Source of the DNA: Flavobacterium sp. SLB02
GTDB lineage: Bacteria; Bacteroidota; Bacteroidia; Flavobacteriales; Flavobacteriaceae
Length of the DNA: 64,000 nt
Direction of reading: 5' to 3'
Assembly: GCF_009664855.1 (NCBI RefSeq)
Contig: NZ_CP045928.1
Location: forward strand, 1,511,049-1,575,048
Below are positions 50,423 to 58,332 of the stretch, piece by piece. Positions within the stretch are counted from its first letter, which is position 1. Every line of letters begins with the position of its first letter. A program made the position numbers and the translations under genes. The notes under the pieces are model-generated. The model was given only the letters and a program-made list of their open reading frames with translations. It had not been told where the DNA came from and searched no databases.

Positions 50423-51010
50423 TTACATTTTAAAAAATAAAAACAAGGTCATGAACATATTCATGTAGGGTGAAATCTTTGTGCGAACAAATTTCAGAGC
50501 CTGAGCCATATGTTTTTTTACCGTTTCTGTAGAGATGCCTAAATCTTCACCAATTTTCTGGTGGCTTAAACCATCCCATTTTGCCATTTTATAGATTTTT
50601 TGTTGCTGTGGCGGAAGCTGATCGACAATTTGATTTAAGATAATATTGTACTGATCGTCTTTTATGGCATCTTCAGTATCATTGGTCGATGTACTTTTAT
50701 AGTTTGAATCCACAACTATAGATGTATCTCTTGCAATCTTCTTGATCATATCAAAAATATGGTTGCGGGAAATAATAAAAAGATAGTTTTCGATATTGGT
50801 AATTTCAGCCAGATTTTCGTGATTTTGCCAGATTTTCAAAAAGACATCCTGAACCACTTCTTCGGCTAAAATTCTGGATTTTGTTATTTTTAAAGCAGTA
50901 GAAAAAACAACATTTTTGTATTCATTATACAATTTTGTAAACGCCAGTTCGCTCCCTTGCGATAACTCGTAAAGGAGCTTGCTTTGGTCGGAATTGGAAT
51001 TTAAAGACAT
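50423..51010 (-). CDS. ECF sigma-70 factor, locus 2
   Basis: A 195-aa sigma factor of the Bacteroidetes FecI-like group. Region 2: ILAEEVVQDVFLKIWQNHE; region 4: GLSHQKIGEDLGISTETVKKH. The C-terminal tail (PYMNMFMTLFLFF) is hydrophobic, as in several SusCD-linked sigma factors. It should be the activator of the minus-strand fecR-susC-susD-ABC-M16 locus. The gap of 215 nt to fecR is unusually wide compared with locus 1. Confidence 0.92.
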   Translation of the reverse strand: MSLNSNSDQSKLLYELSQGSELAFTKLYNEYKNVVFSTALKITKSRILAEEVVQDVFLKIWQNHENLAEITNIENYLFIISRNHIFDMIKKIARDTSIVVDSNYKSTSTNDTEDAIKDDQYNIILNQIVDQLPPQQQKIYKMAKWDGLSHQKIGEDLGISTETVKKHMAQALKFVRTKISPYMNMFMTLFLFFKM

Positions 51011-51415
51011 TTAGATAATAATTTGTTAACTTGGACAATATTATTACTTTTTTGAATATATGCACTATTATCACTGAAAATATTTAGTCGAAATGTTATT
51101 TTGTTAATTATTTACTACAAAATTTGTTTAATTTGTAAAAATACATCAGTCATTTTATAAATCAACGAAACGTACTATTTTGAGTACGAAATTCTTTTAA
51201 GGCTACTACTTATAAGTCTTAAAGAGCTTTATTTTATAAAATATACGAAAATATACAACCAATGGTTTTGAAGATAAAAAGGAGAATTGTTGTTAAAATA
51301 TAACTATTTATGAGTAGGAAAAGAATTTAAAATTTAATGATTGAAAATGTAGCAAATTTGCTTGTAGATCTTCCGATTAAAAAGAAATCATCTAAACTGT
51401 ACTATATTAAAAAGT
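51011..51415. other. AT-rich gap without a supported gene
   Basis: This ~405-bp stretch lies between the divergently started ECF sigma gene and the 3' end of the Nudix regulator gene. It is strongly AT-rich and should hold the sigma gene promoter. A weak 6-bp inverted pair, CGTACT and AGTACG, sits near 51169-51186. The small plus-strand frame starting at 51337 is antisense to the regulator and is not credible. Confidence 0.5.
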
Positions 51416-52162
51416 TTACCAGCTTCCCTTTAAACCTTCTTTTAAAGCACTATTATATTTCTCTAAATCAAAACTGTACAAATCAGGAGCTTTGTGTGCG
51501 CCACCTTTACGTGATTCATCTAATTTAGTAAGAATATCATAGCGAAGGATTTTTCGATAAAAATTACCACGGTTTAGCTTTTTTCCTAAAATAGCTTCAT
51601 ATAATTTTTGCAATTCCGGCATGGTAAATTTTTCAGCCAGAAGATTATAACCAATAGGATGATTGTTTAATTGTTCGCGGAGCGTAAGAAGCGCTTTATC
51701 AAGTATAGTCCTGTGATCCATCATAAATTCAGGCAAATCATCAATAGACTTCCATTCAACAGCAGTAGAATATTCATCAATAATTAGCTTTACGTGCGAA
51801 TGTTCAGCCAGAGCATAATAACCAATTGAAACAAAACGCTGTTTGTTCCAGATGCTGTCATCATGTTCTTCGAAAGCACTTTCAGAACGTTTTAGATTTC
51901 CAAAAGTATAAAATTGCTGTAAGTAAATATTTTCTGTTCCTGTTCTGTCTTTTAAGATGCGAACTGCCGCATCATCAACGTTTTCTTCCTTTTTTACATA
52001 ACCTCCAGGTAGTCCCCACGAATCCTGATCTTTCATCTTTACAGTTAAAACATGAAGCGAATTTTCGTTAAAGCTAAAAATAGCACAGTCAATAGAAAGC
52101 GTCGGAATATATTTTTTAAACGACTCCTCAGATTGTTTTTCTAGTATCTTTTTTAATTCCAT
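51416..52162 (-). CDS. Nudix-domain transcriptional regulator (NrtR/AraR-like)
   Basis: A 248-aa protein. Residues ~18-150 have a Nudix fold with GLPGGYVKKEENVDDAAVRI, but the box ends LKDRTG rather than REUxEExGU, so the catalytic glutamates are missing, as in regulators of the NrtR family. The C-terminal ~90 residues form a winged helix (FTMPELQKLYEAILGKKLNR, GNFYRKILRYDILTKLDE). In Bacteroidetes, members of this group act as sugar-responsive repressors such as the arabinose regulator AraR (known for the family). It diverges from the receptor/GH3 locus at 52552, its likely target, with palindromes at 52298-52327 and 52499-52519 in between. Confidence 0.85.
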   Translation of the reverse strand: MELKKILEKQSEESFKKYIPTLSIDCAIFSFNENSLHVLTVKMKDQDSWGLPGGYVKKEENVDDAAVRILKDRTGTENIYLQQFYTFGNLKRSESAFEEHDDSIWNKQRFVSIGYYALAEHSHVKLIIDEYSTAVEWKSIDDLPEFMMDHRTILDKALLTLREQLNNHPIGYNLLAEKFTMPELQKLYEAILGKKLNRGNFYRKILRYDILTKLDESRKGGAHKAPDLYSFDLEKYNSALKEGLKGSW

Positions 52163-52297
52163 AAGGTTGTAATTAACTCCAAATTTAATCTTTTTAAAAG
52201 GTACAAGTCAAATCGTTTCAATTTTTTCTGACATTTTTTTGCCAACAACTGAAAATAAATTGATTAAAAAAAAATAAATTCCTGACTCATTTTTTTA

Positions 52298-52327
52298 TTG
52301 GGACCAATTTAAGGTCACCATGACTTT
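52298..52327. promoter_or_regulatory. Candidate operator palindromes
   Basis: ATTGGGACCAAT (52298-52309) is an interrupted palindrome (ATTGG/CCAAT), and AAGGTCACCATGACTTT (52311-52327) is a second one (GTCA/TGAC around CCA). Both sit in the 389-nt divergent region between the Nudix regulator gene and the receptor gene. Confidence 0.4.
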
Positions 52328-52498
52328 AACCAATGATTTCAATACTTTACGCAAACGTGGTAGCTATTTTTTTTAGGTTTTAAAAGAACGCAATGATATG
52401 TCTTCTTTATTGTTTTTATGGGATTTATTAGGTAAATATAATGCGATTATGAAAATTATGGTGGTATTTATTTGTTGATATGAGAATTTGTTTTTAAT

Positions 52499-52519
52499 AT
52501 TGCTTCATAATGAAGCAAT
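52499..52519. promoter_or_regulatory. Perfect 21-bp palindrome upstream of the TonB receptor gene
   Basis: ATTGCTTCAT (52499-52508), one central base, then ATGAAGCAAT (52510-52519) form a perfect 10-1-10 palindrome, 33 nt before the ATG of the receptor gene. No T-run follows, so it is more like a dimeric regulator operator or 5' leader hairpin than a terminator. The adjacent Nudix regulator is the obvious candidate binder. Confidence 0.5.
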
Positions 52520-52551
52520 GAAATTATACTTACTTAAACTAACTACCACTT

Positions 52552-54810
52552 ATGAAAAAAATGCTAATCTCAGTAATCTGTATGGCTGTTTTTCCAACTT
52601 TGGATGCCTATTCACAAAAAGATGAAAAACAGAAAAAAGCAGCAGATTCTATTAAAACGATCACCAAAATCGTAGAGACAGATACCAAAGAAGAAAAAAA
52701 TAGAAACGTAATGCTTAATGCGGCTAATAACTCAGGTCCGCGTGATGTAAATATTGGATTACCATCGACTGTTGGCGGAATCACGATTCAGGAAAATGAT
52801 TTACCGGTTGTGTATTATTTTTGGCCAGAATTGCCCAACAGAACCTGGAGACAAAGCAAGAGTTTAGGTCGCACAGGTTTACTCAAAATAGGAGAAGCTG
52901 CTATTACAACTGGAGATTTAGGTTTTGCGGTAAATTCATACACTAAAGTTGGAACTGACAAATTAGAAATTGTTGGTAATTTTTCAGGGTCAAGCTTTGG
53001 ATGGATGAAAGGAGATCTTAATGTTTCCGGACCATTGGCAAAAGGCTGGTCGTATACGATGGGGGCTTATGCAAATTTTGATCCCAATTCTTTCGATTTA
53101 AAATTTGCTAACTATTCAGACCGAACTCAAATTTACAGAGCCGGATTAACCAAGAAATTTAATAACGGAAAAGGGCAAATTAGCTTTTTGTATAAATATG
53201 CAAACTCAGCTTCTTTAACAAACTATGCCGTTTTTAGATACAAAGAAGGCGGAAAAGTCGAAGAGTATAATGATTTTAAAATTGGCCGCGATTCGTATAT
53301 CGTCAACGACGGAATCATGAAATTCAAAGATATCCTGACGGGCGAAACTAAATTTGCTGATATGGGCGGAAGTGATGCTGCAACAACTTCTCACACCTTT
53401 GATATCTTAGGAAATTATGATTTGGCAAACGATTGGAAATTCAATTTCTCGACTCGTTTCAGAACATCAAAAGCATCACAATTAATTGCTATTCCGTTAA
53501 GTATCTTTCAGGGAACAGCCACAGATAATTTTACATACGAAGCTACGGGTCAGCCCTATGTAGGAAATGTAAATTCGATGTTAGGATTGTATACTGACGG
53601 AACGCCAACAACAAGTTTTTTATCCCGATTTGAAATTAAGAAAAATGTTGAAAAACACAAATGGAGATTTGGACTATTAGAATATTACTATAATGTTGAT
53701 CAGTTCACCTCAAGCCGTTCTTTCTTTAACCAGACTGTAAGTGCAAATCCCGACAAATTGGTTCGTAATACTCCGGGAGGGACTTCAAATACGGATGCTG
53801 ACGGATTTTACAATTACAATGTTGGTGGAGAATATCATAATGGTTTCGAAAATAAATTATCAGGATATTTCTCTGATAACTGGACCGTTTCTGATCGTTT
53901 GACTTTAGCTTATGGTGTAAATTTAAGATACCACAAACTAAAAGGGGATTATTACCAAACAGCCAGAACTCCAAATTTAGTTTTTGACCCAAGTCAGAAA
54001 TCGTATTTTGATAACAACTGGTTTCATTTAGGAGGTTCGATCAATGCTGTTTATAAAGTAACAAAAAGTGCCGGAATTTTAGCAGATTTCACCTATACCG
54101 AAAAAAATGGACAACTAGAGAGTTATTCAGGATCTGTGGCGCCCAATTTGGCTAAAACCAAAAGTCCTTTAGCTGCTTTTGGATTGTACTATAATCAGGA
54201 TAAATTTAGTGTAGTTTCTCAGGCTACTTACTTGACCAGAAATAATTATCAGGCAAGACTGAATTTAGTGAATCCTGCAGACGGAAGTAAGTCAGAGGTA
54301 GCAACCGTTTTTTACGACATTCAGACTTTAGGCTGGACAACTGATATTGTAGCATCTCCGTTTAAAGGATTTAATCTTCATTATCTGATTACTTTTCAGG
54401 ATCCGGTTTATAAAAATTATGATTTCTCTGCTTTTGGAAACAACTATTCGTATAACGATAAAAACGTATTGGAAATTTCTAAAGTATTGATGGAAATTGA
54501 TCCAAGTTATACCTACAAAGATTTCAAGGTTTGGGCAAGTTTCCGTTATTTCAGCAAGCAATATGCAAATCTTACCAATGCGCTATTCTTTGCCCCAAGA
54601 TGGGAAACCTTTGGTGGAGTAAATTACAAAATCAACGATCATTTTGATATTGGTTTAACAGCTGTAAACTTCTTAAACCAAACCGGTGCAAAAGGAGCCA
54701 TCAGTGGCGCTGAATTAATTACAGATGCCTCTGCTTATTACGATCAGCTTTTGGTAGGATCTTACATTCGTCCGTTTACTTTAGAAGCTTCTCTTAATTT
54801 CAGATTCTAA
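52552..54810 (+). CDS. TonB-dependent receptor-like outer-membrane protein without SusD partner
   Basis: A 752-aa outer-membrane protein with a signal peptide (MLISVICMAVFPTLDAYSQ). It lacks STN and carboxypeptidase-like domains. The plug-like part (~50-190) starts NVMLNAANNSGPRDVNIGLP and is followed by barrel strands rich in aromatic and Gly residues, ending in FTLEASLNFRF with the terminal Phe used by the BAM complex. It is the first gene of a run with two GH3 enzymes and an esterase. The likely role is uptake of glycosides or sugars for those enzymes. Confidence 0.8.
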   Translation: MKKMLISVICMAVFPTLDAYSQKDEKQKKAADSIKTITKIVETDTKEEKNRNVMLNAANNSGPRDVNIGLPSTVGGITIQENDLPVVYYFWPELPNRTWRQSKSLGRTGLLKIGEAAITTGDLGFAVNSYTKVGTDKLEIVGNFSGSSFGWMKGDLNVSGPLAKGWSYTMGAYANFDPNSFDLKFANYSDRTQIYRAGLTKKFNNGKGQISFLYKYANSASLTNYAVFRYKEGGKVEEYNDFKIGRDSYIVNDGIMKFKDILTGETKFADMGGSDAATTSHTFDILGNYDLANDWKFNFSTRFRTSKASQLIAIPLSIFQGTATDNFTYEATGQPYVGNVNSMLGLYTDGTPTTSFLSRFEIKKNVEKHKWRFGLLEYYYNVDQFTSSRSFFNQTVSANPDKLVRNTPGGTSNTDADGFYNYNVGGEYHNGFENKLSGYFSDNWTVSDRLTLAYGVNLRYHKLKGDYYQTARTPNLVFDPSQKSYFDNNWFHLGGSINAVYKVTKSAGILADFTYTEKNGQLESYSGSVAPNLAKTKSPLAAFGLYYNQDKFSVVSQATYLTRNNYQARLNLVNPADGSKSEVATVFYDIQTLGWTTDIVASPFKGFNLHYLITFQDPVYKNYDFSAFGNNYSYNDKNVLEISKVLMEIDPSYTYKDFKVWASFRYFSKQYANLTNALFFAPRWETFGGVNYKINDHFDIGLTAVNFLNQTGAKGAISGAELITDASAYYDQLLVGSYIRPFTLEASLNFRF

Positions 54811-54820
54811 AATTCGTATC

Positions 54821-57133
54821 ATGAAAAAAATAATAATAACAGCCGGATTCGCTTTTTTGATTAGCGCAACAACACACGCGCAGCAAGAAAATTTTACGAT
54901 TGTAAAAAATAATAAAGGTGCTGATTTGGGATATTCTCCCGAATCAGGCATCAAAATTATAACCGTTAGCGGCAAGAAATTTAAAGATTTAAATAAAAAC
55001 GGAAAACTGGATAAGTATGAAGATTGGCGCCTTTCGGCAGATGAAAGAGCCAAAGATTTAGCTTCAAAAATGACTGTAGAACAAATTGCCGGATTAATGT
55101 TGTACAGTCGTCATCAGGCTTTACCGGCAGGAGTTTCAGGTTATAATGCCGGAACCTATAACGGAAAAGTTTTCCCGGAAAGTAATGCCAAAGCTTCAGA
55201 TTTGACCGATCAGCAAAAAGCATTTTTGAAAGAAGATAATCTTCGTCATGTTTTGATTACAAGTGTGCAAAGTCCCGAAACGGCTGCTATATGGAATAAT
55301 AATATGCAGGCGTTTGTAGAAGGAATTGGTTTAGGAATTCCGAGTAATACGAGTACAGATCCGCGTCATACCGCAAACGTAACATCTGAATTTAATGGTG
55401 GAGCAGGAGGAGAAATCTCGATGTGGCCTGATGGTTTAGGAATGGCATCGACTTTTGATCCAAAAATTGTAGAACAGTTTGGGCAAATTGCGGCTAAAGA
55501 ATATCGTGCTTTGGGAATTGCAACGGCTTTATCACCGCAAATAGATTTAGGATCTGAGCCAAGATGGTACAGGATTTCGATGACCTTCGGCGAAAGCCCG
55601 GCTTTAACCAGAGATATGGGACGTGCTTATATTGACGGTTTTCAAACTTCGTACGGAAAGGACGAAATTAAAGATAGTTGGGGTTACAAAAGCGTGAACG
55701 CCATGGTAAAACACTGGCCTAGCGGAGGAGCTGAAGAAGGTGGTCGCGACGGACATTGGGCTTACGGAAAATTTGCCGTTTATCCGGGAAACAATTTGCA
55801 GCAACATATTGATCCTTTTGTAAATGGAGCTTTCAAACTAAAAGGAAAAACAAGCAAAGCCTCGGCAGTTATGCCCTATTATACAATCACTTTTGATCAG
55901 GATAAAAAATACAATGAAAATGTAGCCAACGGTTACAGCAAATATATCATTACCGATTTATTAAGAGATAAATATGGTTACGACGGAGTAGTTTGTACAG
56001 ATTGGCTGGTAACTGGTGATGAGGGAAAAACACCCAATCTTTTTGCAGGAAAACCTTGGGGAGTTGAAAATCTTTCGATTGTAGAAAGACACTATAAAGC
56101 TATTGTTGCCGGAGTAGATCAGTTTGGAGGAAACAACGATAAAAAGCCAGTCTTGGAAGCGTACCAAATGGGAATCAAAGAATTTGCAGAACCTTTTATG
56201 AGGGCTCGTTTTGAAAGATCTGCTGTTCGATTATTAAAGAATATTTTCAGGGTTGGACTTTTTGAAAATCCGTATTTGAATGTTGCTGAGACAAAAGCAA
56301 TTGTTGGAAATCCTGAGTTTATGAAAGCGGGTTATGAGGCTCAGTTAAAATCGGTTGTAATGTTAAAAAACAAAGCTTCGGTTCTTCCATTAAAAGAAAA
56401 GAAAACCGTTTTTATTCCGAAGATTTATACCGCTTCAACCAAAGACTGGTGGGGCGTTGCGAGTCAGCCAAAATTAGATTATCCTGTAAATTTAGATTTG
56501 GTTAAGAAGTATTACAATGTAACCGAAGATCCATCAAAAGCCGATTTTGCTATTGTTTTTGTTACGAGTCCGCAGAGTTTAGAAGGTGGTTATGATTTAA
56601 AAGACAGAACAAACGGAAGCAATGGTTATGTGCCAATTTCGCTTCAGTACGGAACCTACACAGCAACCGATGCAAGAGCAAAAAGTATCGCTGCCGGAGA
56701 TCAGGTTATCGACCCAACCATTACAGACAGAACCTATAAAAACAAAACCGTTACCGTTACCAACACAATGGATTTGAGAACAATTCTCGATACCAGAGAT
56801 ATGATGAACGGAAAACCGGTTATTGTATCGGTAACAGCATCTAAACCTATGATTTTTAATGAATTTGAAAATCAAGTTGACGGAATTGTATTGAATTTCG
56901 GAGTTTCTACACAAGCGGTTTTAGATATCATTTCCGGAAAAAGAGAACCATCAGGATTGTTACCGGTGCAAATGCCGGCAAATATGGAAACGGTCGAAAA
57001 ACAATTCGAAGATGTTCCTTTTGATATGGTTTCACATAAAGACAGCGAAGGAAATGTTTACGATTTTGCCTTTGGGTTGAATTGGAAAGGTGTTATTAAA
57101 GATGCCAGAACGGAAACTTATACGAAAGAATAG
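54821..57133 (+). CDS. GH3-family glycoside hydrolase with N-terminal EF-hand-like loop
   Basis: A 770-aa secreted enzyme (signal peptide IITAGFAFLISATTHA). Residues ~55-75 contain an EF-hand-like calcium loop, DLNKNGKLDKYEDW. The GH3 TIM barrel follows (~75-420), with the nucleophile Asp394 in DGVVCTDWLV. The second alpha/beta domain starts at LKSVVMLKNKASVLPL and ends AVLDIISGKREPSGLLPVQ. No fibronectin-III tail is present. GH3 enzymes remove terminal beta-glucosyl or beta-xylosyl residues; exact specificity is not readable. It starts 10 nt after the receptor gene. A repeat separates it from the esterase gene. Confidence 0.9.
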   Translation: MKKIIITAGFAFLISATTHAQQENFTIVKNNKGADLGYSPESGIKIITVSGKKFKDLNKNGKLDKYEDWRLSADERAKDLASKMTVEQIAGLMLYSRHQALPAGVSGYNAGTYNGKVFPESNAKASDLTDQQKAFLKEDNLRHVLITSVQSPETAAIWNNNMQAFVEGIGLGIPSNTSTDPRHTANVTSEFNGGAGGEISMWPDGLGMASTFDPKIVEQFGQIAAKEYRALGIATALSPQIDLGSEPRWYRISMTFGESPALTRDMGRAYIDGFQTSYGKDEIKDSWGYKSVNAMVKHWPSGGAEEGGRDGHWAYGKFAVYPGNNLQQHIDPFVNGAFKLKGKTSKASAVMPYYTITFDQDKKYNENVANGYSKYIITDLLRDKYGYDGVVCTDWLVTGDEGKTPNLFAGKPWGVENLSIVERHYKAIVAGVDQFGGNNDKKPVLEAYQMGIKEFAEPFMRARFERSAVRLLKNIFRVGLFENPYLNVAETKAIVGNPEFMKAGYEAQLKSVVMLKNKASVLPLKEKKTVFIPKIYTASTKDWWGVASQPKLDYPVNLDLVKKYYNVTEDPSKADFAIVFVTSPQSLEGGYDLKDRTNGSNGYVPISLQYGTYTATDARAKSIAAGDQVIDPTITDRTYKNKTVTVTNTMDLRTILDTRDMMNGKPVIVSVTASKPMIFNEFENQVDGIVLNFGVSTQAVLDIISGKREPSGLLPVQMPANMETVEKQFEDVPFDMVSHKDSEGNVYDFAFGLNWKGVIKDARTETYTKE

Positions 57134-57135
57134 TT

Positions 57136-57380
57136 TAATCTCGCAAAGTTGCAAAGTTTTTTTCTCACTAGGATTGAGGTTTAATCTCGCAAAGTCGTAG
57201 AGTCGCAAAGATTTTATTTAATGTTAAAGATTAAAAAAAGAAGAAAATAAAAATTGTTTCGCTCAGATTCTGCAGATTTAAATTTGAAAATAAACAATCT
57301 GTGCTTGTCAGCTTAAATCGTTTAAAATCTGCGTGAAATAAAAAAAACTTAAAAAAAAACTTCGCGACTTTGCGAGATTA
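57136..57380. repeat. Inverted 'aatctcgcaaagtcg' repeat between GH3 and esterase genes
   Basis: Two direct copies (taatctcgcaaagt, 57136-57149; taatctcgcaaagtcg, 57182-57197) face one inverted copy at 57365-57380. The second and third are perfect 16-bp inverted repeats. Between them is a run with aaatctgcg-type sequence. The element is related in composition to the one at 1140-1330. It may split the operon transcript or stabilise its ends. Confidence 0.65.
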
Positions 57381-57417
57381 AATTAAACCATTAATTAAAT
57401 GAAATACCACAAATCAT

Positions 57418-58305
57418 ATGAAAAATAAAATCACACTTTTATTTGCTTTTCTAATGCTTGTATCAACAACTGCAAAAGCGCAGGAAACAGTAAAACTATA
57501 CGCCGGAAAAGCACCGGGATCTGAAAAATGGACACAAAAAGAAGCCCAAATGTATTCGGATCTTTTTAAAACTGAAGTAGTTTACAATGTAACAGATCCT
57601 TCATTATTAGTGTATCAAGTTCCAAAAGGAGTAAAAAATACAGGAACGGCAATTGTAATCGCTCCGGGCGGAGGTTTTCAAAGTTTATCGATTAACAGAG
57701 AAGGAAAAGAACTGGCTGAAATCTTAAGTAAAAAAGGAATCACAGCTTTTGTTTTAAAATACCGTTTGAATAAGACTGAAAGTAATGATCCGGCGAGAGA
57801 AATGATGGAGAAACTGAAAGACAGGGCTGCTTTCGAAAAAAACTCTCTGGCGACTATAAAATTAGCGGCACAAGACGGAAAAAATGCTTTAAAATATGTT
57901 CGTGACAATGCTTTAAAATACGTAATCGACACAAAAAAAGTGGGAATTATTGGGTTTTCGGCAGGAAGTACAGTTGCGATGGAAACAGTTCTGGAAAATA
58001 CAGCAGATCAATTACCTGATTTTGTAGCCAATATTTACGGAGGTCCAAGACCGGAACTTTTAACGGTTGCAACGCCGGAGAAAAAGATTCCAATGTTTTT
58101 ATGTGCAGCCAGCGATGATCAGTTAAAACTGGCACCAAGAAGTATTCAGATGTACAATAAATGGTTAGAAGCAGGACAAAGTGTCGAGCTTCACATGTAC
58201 TCAAAAGGCGGACATGGTTTCGGCACAGGAAAACAAAATTTACCTGTAGATTCCTGGGAAACCCGTTTTGAAGAATGGTTGACATTGCAAGGATTTCTAA
58301 ATTAA
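57418..58305 (+). CDS. Secreted alpha/beta-hydrolase esterase (acetyl-xylan-esterase-like)
   Basis: A 295-aa protein with a signal peptide (LLFAFLMLVSTTAKAQ). The oxyanion-hole region is VIAPGGGFQSLSI. The nucleophile elbow is GFSAG with Ser181, and the catalytic His266 lies in KGGHGFG. The Asp is probably in CAASDDQL. Enzymes of this shape next to GH3 genes commonly remove acetyl groups from xylan or other polysaccharides (family knowledge). It starts 284 nt after the first GH3 gene and is followed 27 nt later by the second. Confidence 0.85.
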   Translation: MKNKITLLFAFLMLVSTTAKAQETVKLYAGKAPGSEKWTQKEAQMYSDLFKTEVVYNVTDPSLLVYQVPKGVKNTGTAIVIAPGGGFQSLSINREGKELAEILSKKGITAFVLKYRLNKTESNDPAREMMEKLKDRAAFEKNSLATIKLAAQDGKNALKYVRDNALKYVIDTKKVGIIGFSAGSTVAMETVLENTADQLPDFVANIYGGPRPELLTVATPEKKIPMFLCAASDDQLKLAPRSIQMYNKWLEAGQSVELHMYSKGGHGFGTGKQNLPVDSWETRFEEWLTLQGFLN

Positions 58306-58332
58306 TAAGAGACTATTTAAACTATCAATATT

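Noticed and set aside
51337..51528. 63-aa plus-strand frame
   Set aside because: It extends antisense into the Nudix regulator gene and has no promoter or recognisable product.
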